The notes below the pieces were generated by a model. It was given only the letters and a program-made list of their open reading frames with translations. It was not told the origin of the DNA and ran no database searches. Source: an uncultured Nonlabens sp. (GTDB taxonomy: Bacteria; Bacteroidota; Bacteroidia; Flavobacteriales; Flavobacteriaceae). Taken from it: a DNA stretch of 64,000 nt. Below are positions 17,833-26,744 of this stretch, piece by piece (positions within the stretch are counted from its first letter, which is position 1; every line of letters starts with the position of its first letter). The stretch lies in the NCBI GenBank assembly GCA_947491755.1, contig CANLKV010000001.1, positions 744,001 to 808,000 on the forward strand. Direction: 5' to 3'. The position numbers and the translations under genes were made by a program.

Positions 17833-20130
17833 ATGAAAGCAATTAAATTTTTGTTCTTAAGCTTGATGCTGGTTGCTACCGGTGCCGTAGCACAAGAGGC
17901 TCCAGCAGAGGAAAAAGCACCAGAACATTACAACGAGAACAAATTCCGACAGATGTATCAGGAATTCTCTACGCCTAACCAGTACCGTAGCGCAAGTGGA
18001 GCACCTGGACCTGCTTACTATCAGCAACGTGCCGATTATGAAATGGACATACGTCTGGACGATGATAATCATCATTTATACGGTTACGAAACGATAACTT
18101 ATACCAACCAGTCACCAGATCATTTAACTTATTTATGGGTACAGCTGGATCAAAACATGCGAGCAGCAGATTCAAAGACACCACTTATTGAATCTGGTAG
18201 AATAGATCCATATGCGACACCTGCCGGCATGACCAACCAGTTTTTATCAAAGCCATTTGACGGTGGTTTTAATATAACCAAGGTGCTTGATGATAATGGC
18301 AATCCACTGCCTTACACCATCAATCAAACCATGATGCGTGTAGAATTACTAGAGCCACTGGAGACAGGTAAGTCTTTTGAATTTGATATCGAGTGGGATT
18401 ACAATATTAATGATCATGTAAATGGCCGAGGCCGTAGTGGTTATGAGCAAATGCCTGACGGTAACCGCTCTTATGTGATTGCACAATTTTACCCTCGCAT
18501 GGCAGTATACAACGATGTAGAAGGGTGGCAAAACAGTCAATTCTATGGTCGTGATGAGTTTGCGTTGCCATTTGGTTCATTTGAAGTAAACATTACTGTT
18601 CCAGCAGATCACTGGCTAGACGGTACAGGAAAATTGACTAATCGTAAGGAGGTATATTCAAGTGAGGAATTGAAGCGTTATGAAAAGGCTCAAAAATCCT
18701 ATGATAAGCCAGTCATTATAAGAACACAGGAGGAGGCAGAAAAATATGCTAAGGGCAAGTCTACAGCAACAAAAACCTGGAAGCTAAAAGCAGATTTTGT
18801 TCGCGACTTTGGATGGACATCATCGAGACGTTACATTGCAGATGCTATGGCGGTTAAGATAGGCGAGAGCGATGTCATGGCAGTTTCTATCTACCCACCG
18901 GAAGGAAACCCGCTATGGGAACAATGGTCAACCTATGCAGTAAAGCAAACTCTGGAGTCTTATTCTAGAATGACATTTGACTACCCTTATCATAAAGCGA
19001 TATCGGTACATGCAAAAAATCAAGGGATGGAATACCCTATGATTTGCTGGAATTATGGTCGACCAGAACCAGACGGGTCTTACTCAGACCGTGTGAAATT
19101 CGGGATGATATCTGTAATTATTCACGAGGTAGGGCACAACTACTTCCCTATGATCGTAAATTCTGACGAGCGTCAATGGACCTGGATGGATGAAGGGTTG
19201 AATACTTTTGTTCAATATGTTGCAGAACAAGATTTTGGCGAGAATTATCCGGAAGCTCTTAAAGGAGAGGCTAATCTGGATAAGTATCCATCGCGACGCG
19301 GTCCTGCCGCAGCGATAGTTCCTTATATGGGAGGTGATCAGCGCTATATTGCCCCTATTATGAGTAAAGGAATCAATACCTATCAATTTGGTTCAAACGC
19401 CTATGCAAAACCTGCCACAGGATTGAATATTTTGCGAGAGACCATCATGGGTAGAGAGTTGTTTGACTATGCTTTCCGTGAGTATTCAAACCGCTGGATG
19501 TTTAAACACCCTACACCGGAAGATTTTTTCCGCACGATGGAAGATGCTAGCGCTGTCGATCTAGACTGGTTCTGGAGAGGCTGGTTCTACAGCACTCAAT
19601 ATACAGATATGGCGATAGGCGAGGTGGATGAATATTTCGTTTCTAACGAGGTCAATAAAGAAATGAAAGAACTTGCAGAAGAGCGCAATATTCCTCTAGA
19701 GCGATTTAAAGGACTTGTATTTATGGTCAAAAAAGGATCTGAGGACTACAAAGAGGAAATGAATGGAAAGGATCCAAAGGAAGAAGCAGTCGCTTTAAAA
19801 GAATATTTGATGGATAATTTCACGCCAGAGGAGCGTGCACAGTTGAATAATCCTAAATATTTCTATCAAATAACGGTAAACAAGCCAGGAGGTCTGGTAA
19901 TGCCCATAATTTTAGAATACACTTATTCTGACGGTACTACAGAGAGAGTGACGCACCCAGCAGAAATCTGGAGGTATAATGATAAGCAAGTCACTTTATC
20001 TAAAGGAACGGAAAAAGAAATTACTAAAATTGTTATTGATCCAGACCTAGAAACCGCAGATGTTGATGTGTCAAACAACACATGGCCAGCAGCTGCTACT
20101 GTAGATAAGTTTGAGCAAATGAGAAACTAA
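17833..20130 (+). CDS. M1-family zinc metallopeptidase, exported
   Basis: A 765-residue protease with a signal peptide (MKAIKFLFLSLMLVATGAVAQ). The gluzincin motif HEVGH is at 431-435 and the third zinc ligand Glu454 follows 18 residues later in WTWMDEGLN. GMEYPMICWNYG resembles the GxMEN exopeptidase motif but has lost its Asn, so aminopeptidase activity is not certain. It is probably periplasmic and follows the DUF6702 gene. A strong terminator hairpin ends the unit. Confidence 0.9.
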   Translation: MKAIKFLFLSLMLVATGAVAQEAPAEEKAPEHYNENKFRQMYQEFSTPNQYRSASGAPGPAYYQQRADYEMDIRLDDDNHHLYGYETITYTNQSPDHLTYLWVQLDQNMRAADSKTPLIESGRIDPYATPAGMTNQFLSKPFDGGFNITKVLDDNGNPLPYTINQTMMRVELLEPLETGKSFEFDIEWDYNINDHVNGRGRSGYEQMPDGNRSYVIAQFYPRMAVYNDVEGWQNSQFYGRDEFALPFGSFEVNITVPADHWLDGTGKLTNRKEVYSSEELKRYEKAQKSYDKPVIIRTQEEAEKYAKGKSTATKTWKLKADFVRDFGWTSSRRYIADAMAVKIGESDVMAVSIYPPEGNPLWEQWSTYAVKQTLESYSRMTFDYPYHKAISVHAKNQGMEYPMICWNYGRPEPDGSYSDRVKFGMISVIIHEVGHNYFPMIVNSDERQWTWMDEGLNTFVQYVAEQDFGENYPEALKGEANLDKYPSRRGPAAAIVPYMGGDQRYIAPIMSKGINTYQFGSNAYAKPATGLNILRETIMGRELFDYAFREYSNRWMFKHPTPEDFFRTMEDASAVDLDWFWRGWFYSTQYTDMAIGEVDEYFVSNEVNKEMKELAEERNIPLERFKGLVFMVKKGSEDYKEEMNGKDPKEEAVALKEYLMDNFTPEERAQLNNPKYFYQITVNKPGGLVMPIILEYTYSDGTTERVTHPAEIWRYNDKQVTLSKGTEKEITKIVIDPDLETADVDVSNNTWPAAATVDKFEQMRN

Positions 20131-20151
20131 TCCAGTTTCTTCATAAATTAG

Positions 20152-20183
20152 AAAGCCAGATTCACAATGAATCTGGCTTTTTC
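20152..20183 (+). terminator. Intrinsic terminator after the M1 peptidase gene
   Basis: Stem AAAGCCAGATTCA (20152-20164) and TGAATCTGGCTTT (20168-20180) with a three-base loop and T run. It also rules out a start codon inside the loop (ATG at 20167) for the next gene. Confidence 0.9.
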
Positions 20184-20196
20184 ATGTTTGGTACCT

Positions 20197-21018
20197 ATGA
20201 GAATATTTCGAGGATGTTTACTGATTATACTAGGATTTACTTTTTCTACTTGTACAGATGATAGTGAGCTAGCACAAGATACATTACCTGTGCTAGAACC
20301 GCTTGACGATGCGGTAAGATTGCAAACCATACAAGTAAATGATGATACAGGAAACCTACTAACTACTTATCAAATCAATTACAACGACCTAAATCTTATA
20401 GACCGCGTTGACGTCTCTGGTAATATGACAGTAGCATACTCGATGGATTATGCCGCAAACAACAGATTGGTAAACATGCAACGCATTACAAGTGGTGAAC
20501 AGACGGACTATACCTTTTCTTATGATGAAAATATGATAGATGTTTCCATTGCTTTTCCAGATGGGAGCAGACAGTTGACCCGCCTTTCATTAGATCTACA
20601 AAACCGCATTGATGGAGTTGTCATTTTTAACCAGAGCAATGCAGGTAATTTAACACAACAACAAGAGCAAATTTTTAATTATACAGAAAACTTTAATGTC
20701 AATAGCATAGTTCAATTGGGTCCTAGTGGAGCGGTGGAATCTGTGATAGATTTGTCCTACCAATTTAATATCAATCCATTCAGAGATATGAATGACTTGA
20801 TAAGGTTCGTCGTTTTCAAGGATTTTATTCCATATACCAGGTACTTACCGCATCGCATTATTATAACTGATAGGCTCAATGGTGGGAGCATGATAATACA
20901 AACTATAGACTATAATTACACCCTACAAGAGAATAATTTTCCTAGTTCTAGAGAGGTGATCATGACAGATGCAAATGGAGTGGTAACAACTTCACAAACC
21001 TTTGTTTACCTCCCTTAA
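20197..21018 (+). CDS. Hypothetical lipoprotein
   Basis: From the ATG at 20197 the protein begins MRIFRGCLLIILGFTFSTC, a lipoprotein signal with a likely lipidated Cys. About 273 residues follow, rich in beta strands, Asn and Asp (YSMDYAANNRLVNMQ, SYQFNINPFRDMN), resembling many Bacteroidota DUF4595-like surface lipoproteins built of repeated strands. I cannot name the family. An earlier ATG lies in a terminator loop and was rejected. Confidence 0.7.
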   Translation: MRIFRGCLLIILGFTFSTCTDDSELAQDTLPVLEPLDDAVRLQTIQVNDDTGNLLTTYQINYNDLNLIDRVDVSGNMTVAYSMDYAANNRLVNMQRITSGEQTDYTFSYDENMIDVSIAFPDGSRQLTRLSLDLQNRIDGVVIFNQSNAGNLTQQQEQIFNYTENFNVNSIVQLGPSGAVESVIDLSYQFNINPFRDMNDLIRFVVFKDFIPYTRYLPHRIIITDRLNGGSMIIQTIDYNYTLQENNFPSSREVIMTDANGVVTTSQTFVYLP

Positions 21019-21069
21019 AATTGGTTATTCTTAAAATAAATCCTGTCGGCTAGATTGTATATTTGCAGT

Positions 21070-21345
21070 ATGAAATGGGTTCCACTTTTTATAAGCATGC
21101 CAGAGATGATGATCGTGGGATTAGTCATCATCATGGTTTTTGGTTCTGATAAACTTCCAGAAATAGTTCGTGGCATTGCCAAGGCTATGAACACGGTACG
21201 CAATGCTACTGATGACATCAAGAATGAAATCACAAAATCTGCTGATGAGCATGGCTTTTCAAAAGATATAGGCGAGATCACAAAACAAATAGAACAGGTT
21301 AAAGATCAAATAGAAGAAACAGGTTCTATCAAGCGCAAGTTTTAA
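21070..21345 (+). CDS. tatA: TatA/TatE-family twin-arginine translocase subunit
   Basis: A 91-residue protein with one N-terminal membrane helix (about residues 8-25, SMPEMMIVGLVIIMVFG), the hinge GSDKLPEIVRGIAKAM and a charged amphipathic tail. TatA forms the pore part of the Tat system that exports folded proteins. A TAnnTTTG-like box (21058-21065) lies only five bases upstream of the ATG, so either the mRNA is nearly leaderless or the box is chance. The gene overlaps the PAP2 gene by one base. Confidence 0.88.
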   Translation: MKWVPLFISMPEMMIVGLVIIMVFGSDKLPEIVRGIAKAMNTVRNATDDIKNEITKSADEHGFSKDIGEITKQIEQVKDQIEETGSIKRKF

Positions 21346-21941
21346 TGTGGGAAGATCTCGTACAGATCGATCGAGATATATTGAGCTATGTCAATGGACT
21401 ATGGGTAGGTCGCTTTTCAGAATTCTGGTTATTTGTCACTCAAATTGAACACTGGATACCACTCTACATTCTCTTTTTTATTTTACTCTACAGATCCACC
21501 CACTGGAAAAAAGGACTCGCCTGTGTGGGCATGGTGCTTACTGTCGCAATTTTTACCTTGTGGTTGACAGACCTCGTAAAAAATCTTGTAGCACGTTTGC
21601 GGCCCAATAATGAGCCGCTTTTAATGGATAGCATTCATGTATTGCAAAGACCAGAAAACTTCAGCTTCTGGTCGGGTCATAGTGCTGTCAGTTTTGCAGT
21701 GACTACCGTGGTAGTATTGTTGTTGCAGCATTTTAAGCCTTCCAGGTGGTACTATTTATTTTTTATCTGGCCCGTAATGTTTGCCCTTTCTAGACTTTTT
21801 GTAGGGGTTCATTACCCAGCAGATGTTACCGTTGGGATGCTGGTGGGATTACTAACAGGATTTTTATTTTATAAACTCACCCTATGGTTGTTTGAAGTGC
21901 TACAAAACTCGCGAAAGCGTCAGTCCATCTCTAACCGATAA
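21345..21941 (+). CDS. PAP2-superfamily membrane phosphatase
   Basis: A 198-residue membrane protein with the three phosphatase signature motifs: KNLVARLRPN, FSFWSGHSAVSFA, and SRLFVGVHYPADVTVG. Members remove phosphate from lipid carriers such as undecaprenyl pyrophosphate or phosphatidic acid. The start overlaps tatA (TAATG). The C-terminus carries a degraded palindrome copy (QNSRKRQ) shared with the end of the convergent O-methyltransferase gene, the two overlapping by 42 bases. Confidence 0.87.
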   Translation: MWEDLVQIDRDILSYVNGLWVGRFSEFWLFVTQIEHWIPLYILFFILLYRSTHWKKGLACVGMVLTVAIFTLWLTDLVKNLVARLRPNNEPLLMDSIHVLQRPENFSFWSGHSAVSFAVTTVVVLLLQHFKPSRWYYLFFIWPVMFALSRLFVGVHYPADVTVGMLVGLLTGFLFYKLTLWLFEVLQNSRKRQSISNR

Positions 21942-22553
21942 AATCACGGTTTGTAATCTCTTATCTTCCTTCAATAACCTGTTGTATTCTAGTAGAACAG
22001 GTGTAGAAGCGTCCTTTTTCCCAATAGGTTCTACCACTTTACCATGCCACAAAACGTTGTCTGAAATTATTAATGATCCAGAATGTACCTTTTCCATGAT
22101 TTGATGGAAGTAGGTAAGATAATTAGGCTTATCAGCATCAATAAAGACTAGATCAAACGTGCCTTCTAATTCTGGAATAATTTGAGTAGCGTTGCCTATT
22201 TTTTGATGCACGGTGATGTTGCGGTTATCGCTTTCGCAAAAGCGAGATAAGTACTTCCCTGCAAAGTCTTCCAGCTCTTCATTGATATCGATGGTGACCA
22301 GCTCGCTGCCAGATGGCATGCCTTCCATTAAACAAATTGCAGAATAGCCTGTGAATGTGCCTATTTCCAGCACACGTCTGGGTGCTCGTAAATGCGATAT
22401 CATGCTTAACACGCGGCCTTGATAAGCGCCAGAAAGCATGATGGGTTGCAATACTTTTAAATGCGTTTCTCTGGTTAGATCTTTGAGAATCTGCGGCTCA
22501 TCCTCGCTGTGATTAACGATGTAATCATCCAGGCTTTTAGGTAGAAAAAACAT
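21900..22553 (-). CDS. SAM-dependent O-methyltransferase (caffeoyl-CoA / catechol type)
   Basis: A 217-residue class I methyltransferase: VLEIGTFTGYSAICLMEG (SAM site), TIDINEELEDFAGKYL, FIDADKPNY and IISDNVLWHGKV. These are the motifs of the metal-dependent O-methyltransferase family 3. Acceptor unknown; cytoplasmic. A palindrome variant encodes RFCES within it, and its C-terminus uses the degraded copy at the overlap with the PAP2 gene. Confidence 0.88.
   Translation of the reverse strand: MFFLPKSLDDYIVNHSEDEPQILKDLTRETHLKVLQPIMLSGAYQGRVLSMISHLRAPRRVLEIGTFTGYSAICLMEGMPSGSELVTIDINEELEDFAGKYLSRFCESDNRNITVHQKIGNATQIIPELEGTFDLVFIDADKPNYLTYFHQIMEKVHSGSLIISDNVLWHGKVVEPIGKKDASTPVLLEYNRLLKEDKRLQTVILSVRDGLTLSRVL
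21907..21920. repeat. Degraded palindrome, copy 6
   Basis: CTCGCGAAAGCG keeps the right half of the 16-mer. It lies in the overlap of two convergent coding sequences. Confidence 0.6.
22229..22244. repeat. Dispersed palindrome, variant copy 7
   Basis: CGCTTTCGCAAAAGCG, one change. It encodes RFCES in the O-methyltransferase. Confidence 0.9.
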
Positions 22554-22665
22554 GAGTGCAAGATAGTTCTTATTCTGTTTTTAAAGAGCGTGTTCTAGTA
22601 GGTGCTTGTGGTAGTTTAATGGCGTACCAAGCAAGCCCTAGCGCTCAATTGTTCCCAGCCGCTAG

Positions 22666-23766
22666 TTACCCTAGCACTCCTTTTTGTTTTTTGTAAAAAG
22701 CATCTGCTTGTTCTTGTAAAAGTTCACGTGCGATTTTCTTTTTATAATTGTAAAGCTCTTGTTCATCTGTGATGTCTGCATAGACACGATTGTTAAGGTC
22801 GCGATCTGTTTGTGCCAGGATGGTTCGTTGTTGTTTTTGCTGGGTCACCCAGGATTTAATCAGGTCTTCACGTTCTGCAAGTTTAAAGTCATATTCACCT
22901 CTAGGAGCAAGCAATTTTGCAATGATGGGCGAGGTTTCTACTGCCAAAAACAACAAAAAGATAAAAAACGATGTGATAAATGGCAGCTCGTTTAAGGCGG
23001 CGATGCGCGCCATAAGCCCGTCAAAATTGTCGATGATAGGCTGGTCAGCAGCGAGCTGCTCCGCTTCTCTGGTTTGTAAATCGGCCAACTGGAGTTCAAG
23101 GGTAGCGATTTTTTCAGTATTTGTGGTTTTGAGCGCTTGCAATTCGGCTAGCGCGACATCATGCTTTTCACGTTTTTCCTTGTAGACTGGTCCTTTGCCC
23201 AGTTTGTTGGTGCCAGAAGTTCCTTCGGCTTCGGTGATGTAAGTGGTGTACAGTTGCTCGACTTGCGCTTCTTTAGTGGCGATTTCATTTTTTAGGTCTT
23301 GTATCGCTTTCGCGAAAGCGGACTCCTCAGCCGCAAACAGCAATCCAACTTGCTCTTGATTGGCCAGTGTCAATTCGTTCTTTTGCTCCAAAAGAACCCG
23401 ATCGATTTCTTTTTCAAAAATCTTGAGTTCCAAAGGTTTTGAAATCACGACCGCAATGATAATGGCGAGCAAAATACGTGGCGTCGCCTGCCAGATCTCG
23501 TTGATTTTCTTGTCGCTTTTCTTGAGTGTGGAAACGATATAACGATCCAGATTAAAAATCAACAAACCCCAAACCAACCCAAACGCACTGGCGATCCAGT
23601 AGCTATCAAATACAGTAAACAAGGCATAACTGGCCGCAAAAAAGGCCATGAGAGCGGTAAAGAAAACGGTGGCGCCTATACCGGCGTATTTATTGCGCTC
23701 GCCGGCGCTGCACTGGTCCAGCAAATCTGCATCTGCACCGCTACAAAAAATGAAAAAAGATGGCAT
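22666..23766 (-). CDS. DUF4407-family membrane protein with coiled coil
   Basis: A 366-residue protein with three N-terminal membrane helices (about residues 30-50, 56-80, 105-118), a long charged coiled coil (about 150-250), and another helix (LPFITSFFIFLLFLAVETSPII). This arrangement and FSGADADLLDQCSAGERNKYAGIGATV-type N-terminus match DUF4407, of unknown function. The perfect palindrome at 23305 encodes AFAKA in the coiled coil. Confidence 0.82.
   Translation of the reverse strand: MPSFFIFCSGADADLLDQCSAGERNKYAGIGATVFFTALMAFFAASYALFTVFDSYWIASAFGLVWGLLIFNLDRYIVSTLKKSDKKINEIWQATPRILLAIIIAVVISKPLELKIFEKEIDRVLLEQKNELTLANQEQVGLLFAAEESAFAKAIQDLKNEIATKEAQVEQLYTTYITEAEGTSGTNKLGKGPVYKEKREKHDVALAELQALKTTNTEKIATLELQLADLQTREAEQLAADQPIIDNFDGLMARIAALNELPFITSFFIFLLFLAVETSPIIAKLLAPRGEYDFKLAEREDLIKSWVTQQKQQRTILAQTDRDLNNRVYADITDEQELYNYKKKIARELLQEQADAFYKKQKGVLG
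23305..23320. repeat. Dispersed 16-bp palindrome, copy 8
   Basis: Perfect CGCTTTCGCGAAAGCG, read as AFAKA in the DUF4407 coiled coil. Confidence 0.95.
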
Positions 23767-24099
23767 CTAGAAAGTTATATTAGGAAGATATAACGTTCTA
23801 GGCGGTAAAATGTTATATCCTGCAAAGGAGATTTGTGAGTGCTTTGTGGTTTGAGCTGAGAGTTGTAAAAATATTGAAGAGCAGTTGATGCGCTTCAGGA
23901 ATTTACGCTGGCAACCACTCCTGCGCAGAAACAAGTTCTTGGCGCTGTCCTCGCCTTGCCAAGGCGAGGAGTTTTAGCATAAACCATTATAAACGAATTG
24001 TCAGTCTGAGCCTGTCGAAGACGATATCGGAGTTACGATCTAAATACGGTCGGTCCTTGACAGACTAAAGCAGTGAAAGTATAGAAACCTTTTACACTA
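23767..24099. other. Gene-free gap with structured repeats
   Basis: No coding sequence is seen. It holds an 11-bp stem TCCTCGCCTTG/CAAGGCGAGGA (23948-23970) and a REP-like stretch GTCAGTCTGAGCCTGTCGAA at 24000-24019. Similar sequences are common intergenic repeats in many bacteria; this is recalled, not searched. Confidence 0.5.
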
Positions 24100-24633
24100 C
24101 TATCTCATCTCTACCTTATTTCTATACGTATTTTGAAATCCATTCTCTGTTAATAAATTTACCTGAAACGGTTGAGGAAATTTGGAAGACCTGGCATTTT
24201 TGTAAACCTTACTTTTAATAAAATGCGCAAAATCACTATGAGTGTAATTTTCTAAGATTTTATTGTTTACTACTTTACCGTCGGTCCATACTGCAAATTC
24301 TGATTTGCTTTTCAGTTCTTCAAATTGTTTTTGGCTGGGTTGGTTGGGCTGTACCTCCTTCAGATCAAAGGAAAGCATTGCTGGTATTTTTTTTACACTG
24401 CTTTTTTGCGACGGTGACATTTGAGCATAGATTTTTGTCATCTTTTCCAAATCAGAATTTTTCCAAACGCGCCTCTCGCCTTCATAGGATTGCTGTATGA
24501 GCTACTTATACATTTCCATCATTTCCTTTGATGCAAAAGTTGAATCTTGACCTTGATTGATTTTTGAAACATAAAGCTTACTGGCATAATCGTGGGTAAT
24601 TGAATTGACAGAAGTACTCAAGGTTTGATTCAT
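24100..24633 (-). pseudogene. Interrupted ORF downstream of the BlaR1-like gene
   Basis: The ATG overlaps the stop of the BlaR1-type gene (ATGA, A at 24633). The frame reads MNQTLSTSVNSITHDYASK, runs 43 codons, meets a TAG at 24502-24504, then continues for about 133 codons in the same frame, including LEKMTKIYAQMSPSQK and FPQPFQVNLLTENG. It resembles the C-terminal extension seen on some Bacteroidota M56 proteins, where a short helical domain with an xxxIYxxMSxxQ motif occurs. It may be a pseudogene or a recent nonsense mutation. A restart at the TTG at 24450 could yield a 116-residue product. The amber codon could also be a sequencing error. Confidence 0.6.
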
Positions 24634-26315
24634 TGATTGTTTGTTTTTGTCCTGCTGGAAGATTGGCCTTGGTCTTTACCTCTTGAAGTTTCTGGAGCTG
24701 GCGGCGGTGGCGGTGGAGGAACTAATTGTCGAGGCTTAAGTGGGGTGCCTACATGTTTTTCAAGATCGACTACTTCAAAACTTTCATTGATATAAACCCC
24801 ACCTTTATAATCAGGAGTATAAAGATACTGATGGTTATTGTGATTGATAAAACCAGTTATAATTACCAATTCTTCTTTATATTTCTCTTTTAGGCGTTTT
24901 ACTTCTGACTCATTATAAAACGTTGCCGATGCATCGTAAAGGGGGCCGTAGCCAGTCTTGTAGACTACCTTGCTTTCTGCCGGTAACGGGAACCCAGAAA
25001 TTACCATATCGTTTTTTTTAGGTGTAGGCGGTGGCGCTATTTCTCCCGCCTTTGTGCTACCTATACCTAGATAAGGCCATGGTTCGGCATTTGAACGCTC
25101 ATTGTCGTTCATGTTATGCCATAATACTTGCATTTGAATAGTCTCTTTATCGAGGAAAATGGAATAGCCTTTTTCTTGTATTTCTTTACTGTGTTTCATC
25201 GCCAGGTTGTTATATCTTTCTATATCTGATGGCGTAATTTCAATTTTCTCAAAAATGGGAGTCTCTTCTACTTCATAGATGGTATAGCCTTGGTTTTCTA
25301 AATCTTCCTTTCGCCCTTGAGGATCATAAAATGTGTATTGATCGTCAACTTTGTCAAAGCGGTAATTTTTACCGTTGACTTCTATTGTACCAGATTGAAG
25401 TTTTGAGTCTATCAGAATTGTCTTGCCATCTTCATTGATATTTACAATTTCAGGTTCAACAACAATTTCTTCCTGACCGCAGCTAACGACTAGCAATGCA
25501 AGAACAGGAACAATCGCAAGACTTCTTAAAAGCATGCTGGCGGTGGTGGTATGTGTTTTCATAATGGTAAATCTTTTTTTGATGATGGGAAAATTAAAGG
25601 TGTTCGCCAGCGCTCTTTTTTGACTGCTGGACGAATAGGCAAGTAATGTTTGTTGATATTTTTTTGTAGGCACGCCACTGGAAAGCACCGCTTGATCTGC
25701 CAGAAACTCATGATTCAGTTTCATAGAATACTTGACCAGATACAACAATGGGTTGAACCATAATAAAACAATGAGTAATTCAATAAAAAGAATGTCGATG
25801 CTGTGTTTTTGATCCAGATGGGCCTTTTCATGCTGTAGTACGGCATCTGGAATGTCGCCTGCGAGATAATCCTTCTTTGAAGCATAGATGCTGTTAAAGA
25901 AGGAGTGAGGCACTTGAACCAGTTCTCTTAAAATCAATTTGTAGGTAGCGTAAGTGGTGACTTCGTCAGTGGTTTTGATGCGTAGGTCATATAGATTTCT
26001 CAAAAAGCGGTACCCCATAATCAAAACTCCTATGAAATAAGTTGCCCATAAGATCCAGCTCCAATCCAGCGTAAAACCTGTTTCTACAATAGTATCTGGG
26101 TTCATTTCTACTCTGTTGAAATCTGGTGCAAGTCCATAATTTAAAGGAACCACTACCGTACGAACCACCACAAAAGGAACAATGGCGGAAATGATGATGG
26201 CTGCCAGGAAATAAAACCTCTTGAACTGGTGCCAGCTGGTGTTTTCTAGCAATAGTTTATACACCAGCCATAAGCTGAACAAACAAACCGAGCTATTGAT
26301 TAAAAAATGTTCCAT
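24630..26315 (-). CDS. M56-family (BlaR1-like) membrane metallopeptidase
   Basis: A 561-residue sensor of the BlaR1/MecR1 type. Four N-terminal membrane helices (about 4-24, 35-53, 85-103, 174-196) surround the zinc motif HEKAH (162-166) and NHEFLADQAV (Glu203). A fifth membrane helix near 260-280 leads to an exported part that is not a penicillin-binding domain; it has no SxxK motif and ends in a Pro-rich PPPPPPPAPE segment. In BlaR1 systems the protease cleaves the BlaI repressor on signal; here the signal is unknown. The start lies two bases after the repressor stop. Confidence 0.85.
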   Translation of the reverse strand: MEHFLINSSVCLFSLWLVYKLLLENTSWHQFKRFYFLAAIIISAIVPFVVVRTVVVPLNYGLAPDFNRVEMNPDTIVETGFTLDWSWILWATYFIGVLIMGYRFLRNLYDLRIKTTDEVTTYATYKLILRELVQVPHSFFNSIYASKKDYLAGDIPDAVLQHEKAHLDQKHSIDILFIELLIVLLWFNPLLYLVKYSMKLNHEFLADQAVLSSGVPTKKYQQTLLAYSSSSQKRALANTFNFPIIKKRFTIMKTHTTTASMLLRSLAIVPVLALLVVSCGQEEIVVEPEIVNINEDGKTILIDSKLQSGTIEVNGKNYRFDKVDDQYTFYDPQGRKEDLENQGYTIYEVEETPIFEKIEITPSDIERYNNLAMKHSKEIQEKGYSIFLDKETIQMQVLWHNMNDNERSNAEPWPYLGIGSTKAGEIAPPPTPKKNDMVISGFPLPAESKVVYKTGYGPLYDASATFYNESEVKRLKEKYKEELVIITGFINHNNHQYLYTPDYKGGVYINESFEVVDLEKHVGTPLKPRQLVPPPPPPPAPETSRGKDQGQSSSRTKTNNQ

Positions 26316-26317
26316 GG

Positions 26318-26683
26318 TTACTGGTCTTTGATTTGGTCATCAATAATTTTTTTAAGCTCTTCCAGCTCTTTTTTGGTCAGGTTGGTTTCTTTAGTAAAAA
26401 AGGACGCAAACTGTGAGGCGCTATCATTAAAAAAGTTTTTGATCAGACCGTTCACGTGCTTTGAGAAATAGGCGCTTTTTTCTATCAACGGGAAGTACTG
26501 ACGGCTTTTCCCATAGAGTTTGTATCCCACAAATCCCTTATCAGTCATTCGCTTGAGCATGGTAGCTATGGTAGTATTGGCTGGTTTGGGTTCTGGATAA
26601 GCTTCCAGTAAATCTTTCATAAATGCCTTTTCATGCTCCCATAAGACATTCATAAGTTCTTCTTCGCTTTTTGATAATTTCAT
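26318..26683 (-). CDS. BlaI/MecI/CopY-family transcriptional repressor
   Basis: A 121-residue winged-helix repressor: LSKSEEELMNVLWEHEKAFMKDLLEAYP, the recognition region NTTIATMLKRMTDKGFVGY, and a C-terminal dimerisation helix. Such proteins bind inverted repeats of the TACAnnTGTA type and are inactivated by proteolysis by the adjacent M56 protein. Three matching sites lie immediately upstream and cover both promoter elements, so autoregulation is very likely. Confidence 0.93.
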   Translation of the reverse strand: MKLSKSEEELMNVLWEHEKAFMKDLLEAYPEPKPANTTIATMLKRMTDKGFVGYKLYGKSRQYFPLIEKSAYFSKHVNGLIKNFFNDSASQFASFFTKETNLTKKELEELKKIIDDQIKDQ

Positions 26684-26744
26684 TCTACAAGTTTAGATCA
26701 ATTTCTACAAATGTAGAATAATATTTTAATTCTACAACTGTAGA
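26684..26744 (-). promoter_or_regulatory. Three BlaI-type operators overlapping the repressor promoter
   Basis: Sites TCTACAAGTTTAGA (26684-26697, imperfect), TCTACAAATGTAGA (26704-26717) and TCTACAACTGTAGA (26731-26744). In the minus direction the second contains TACATTTG, a perfect TAnnTTTG -7 box (26708-26715), and the third contains GTTG at the -33 position, 19 bases away. So repressor binding would mask the promoter itself. The first site lies against the start codon. Confidence 0.8.

Noticed and set aside
20167..20196. ATG in the terminator loop as start of the lipoprotein gene
   Set aside because: It is within the hairpin of the M1 peptidase terminator, and the next ATG starts a good lipoprotein signal.
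21058..21065. TATATTTG as a sure promoter of tatA
   Set aside because: It lies only five bases from the likely ATG and lacks a -33 box at the right distance; kept only as a note.
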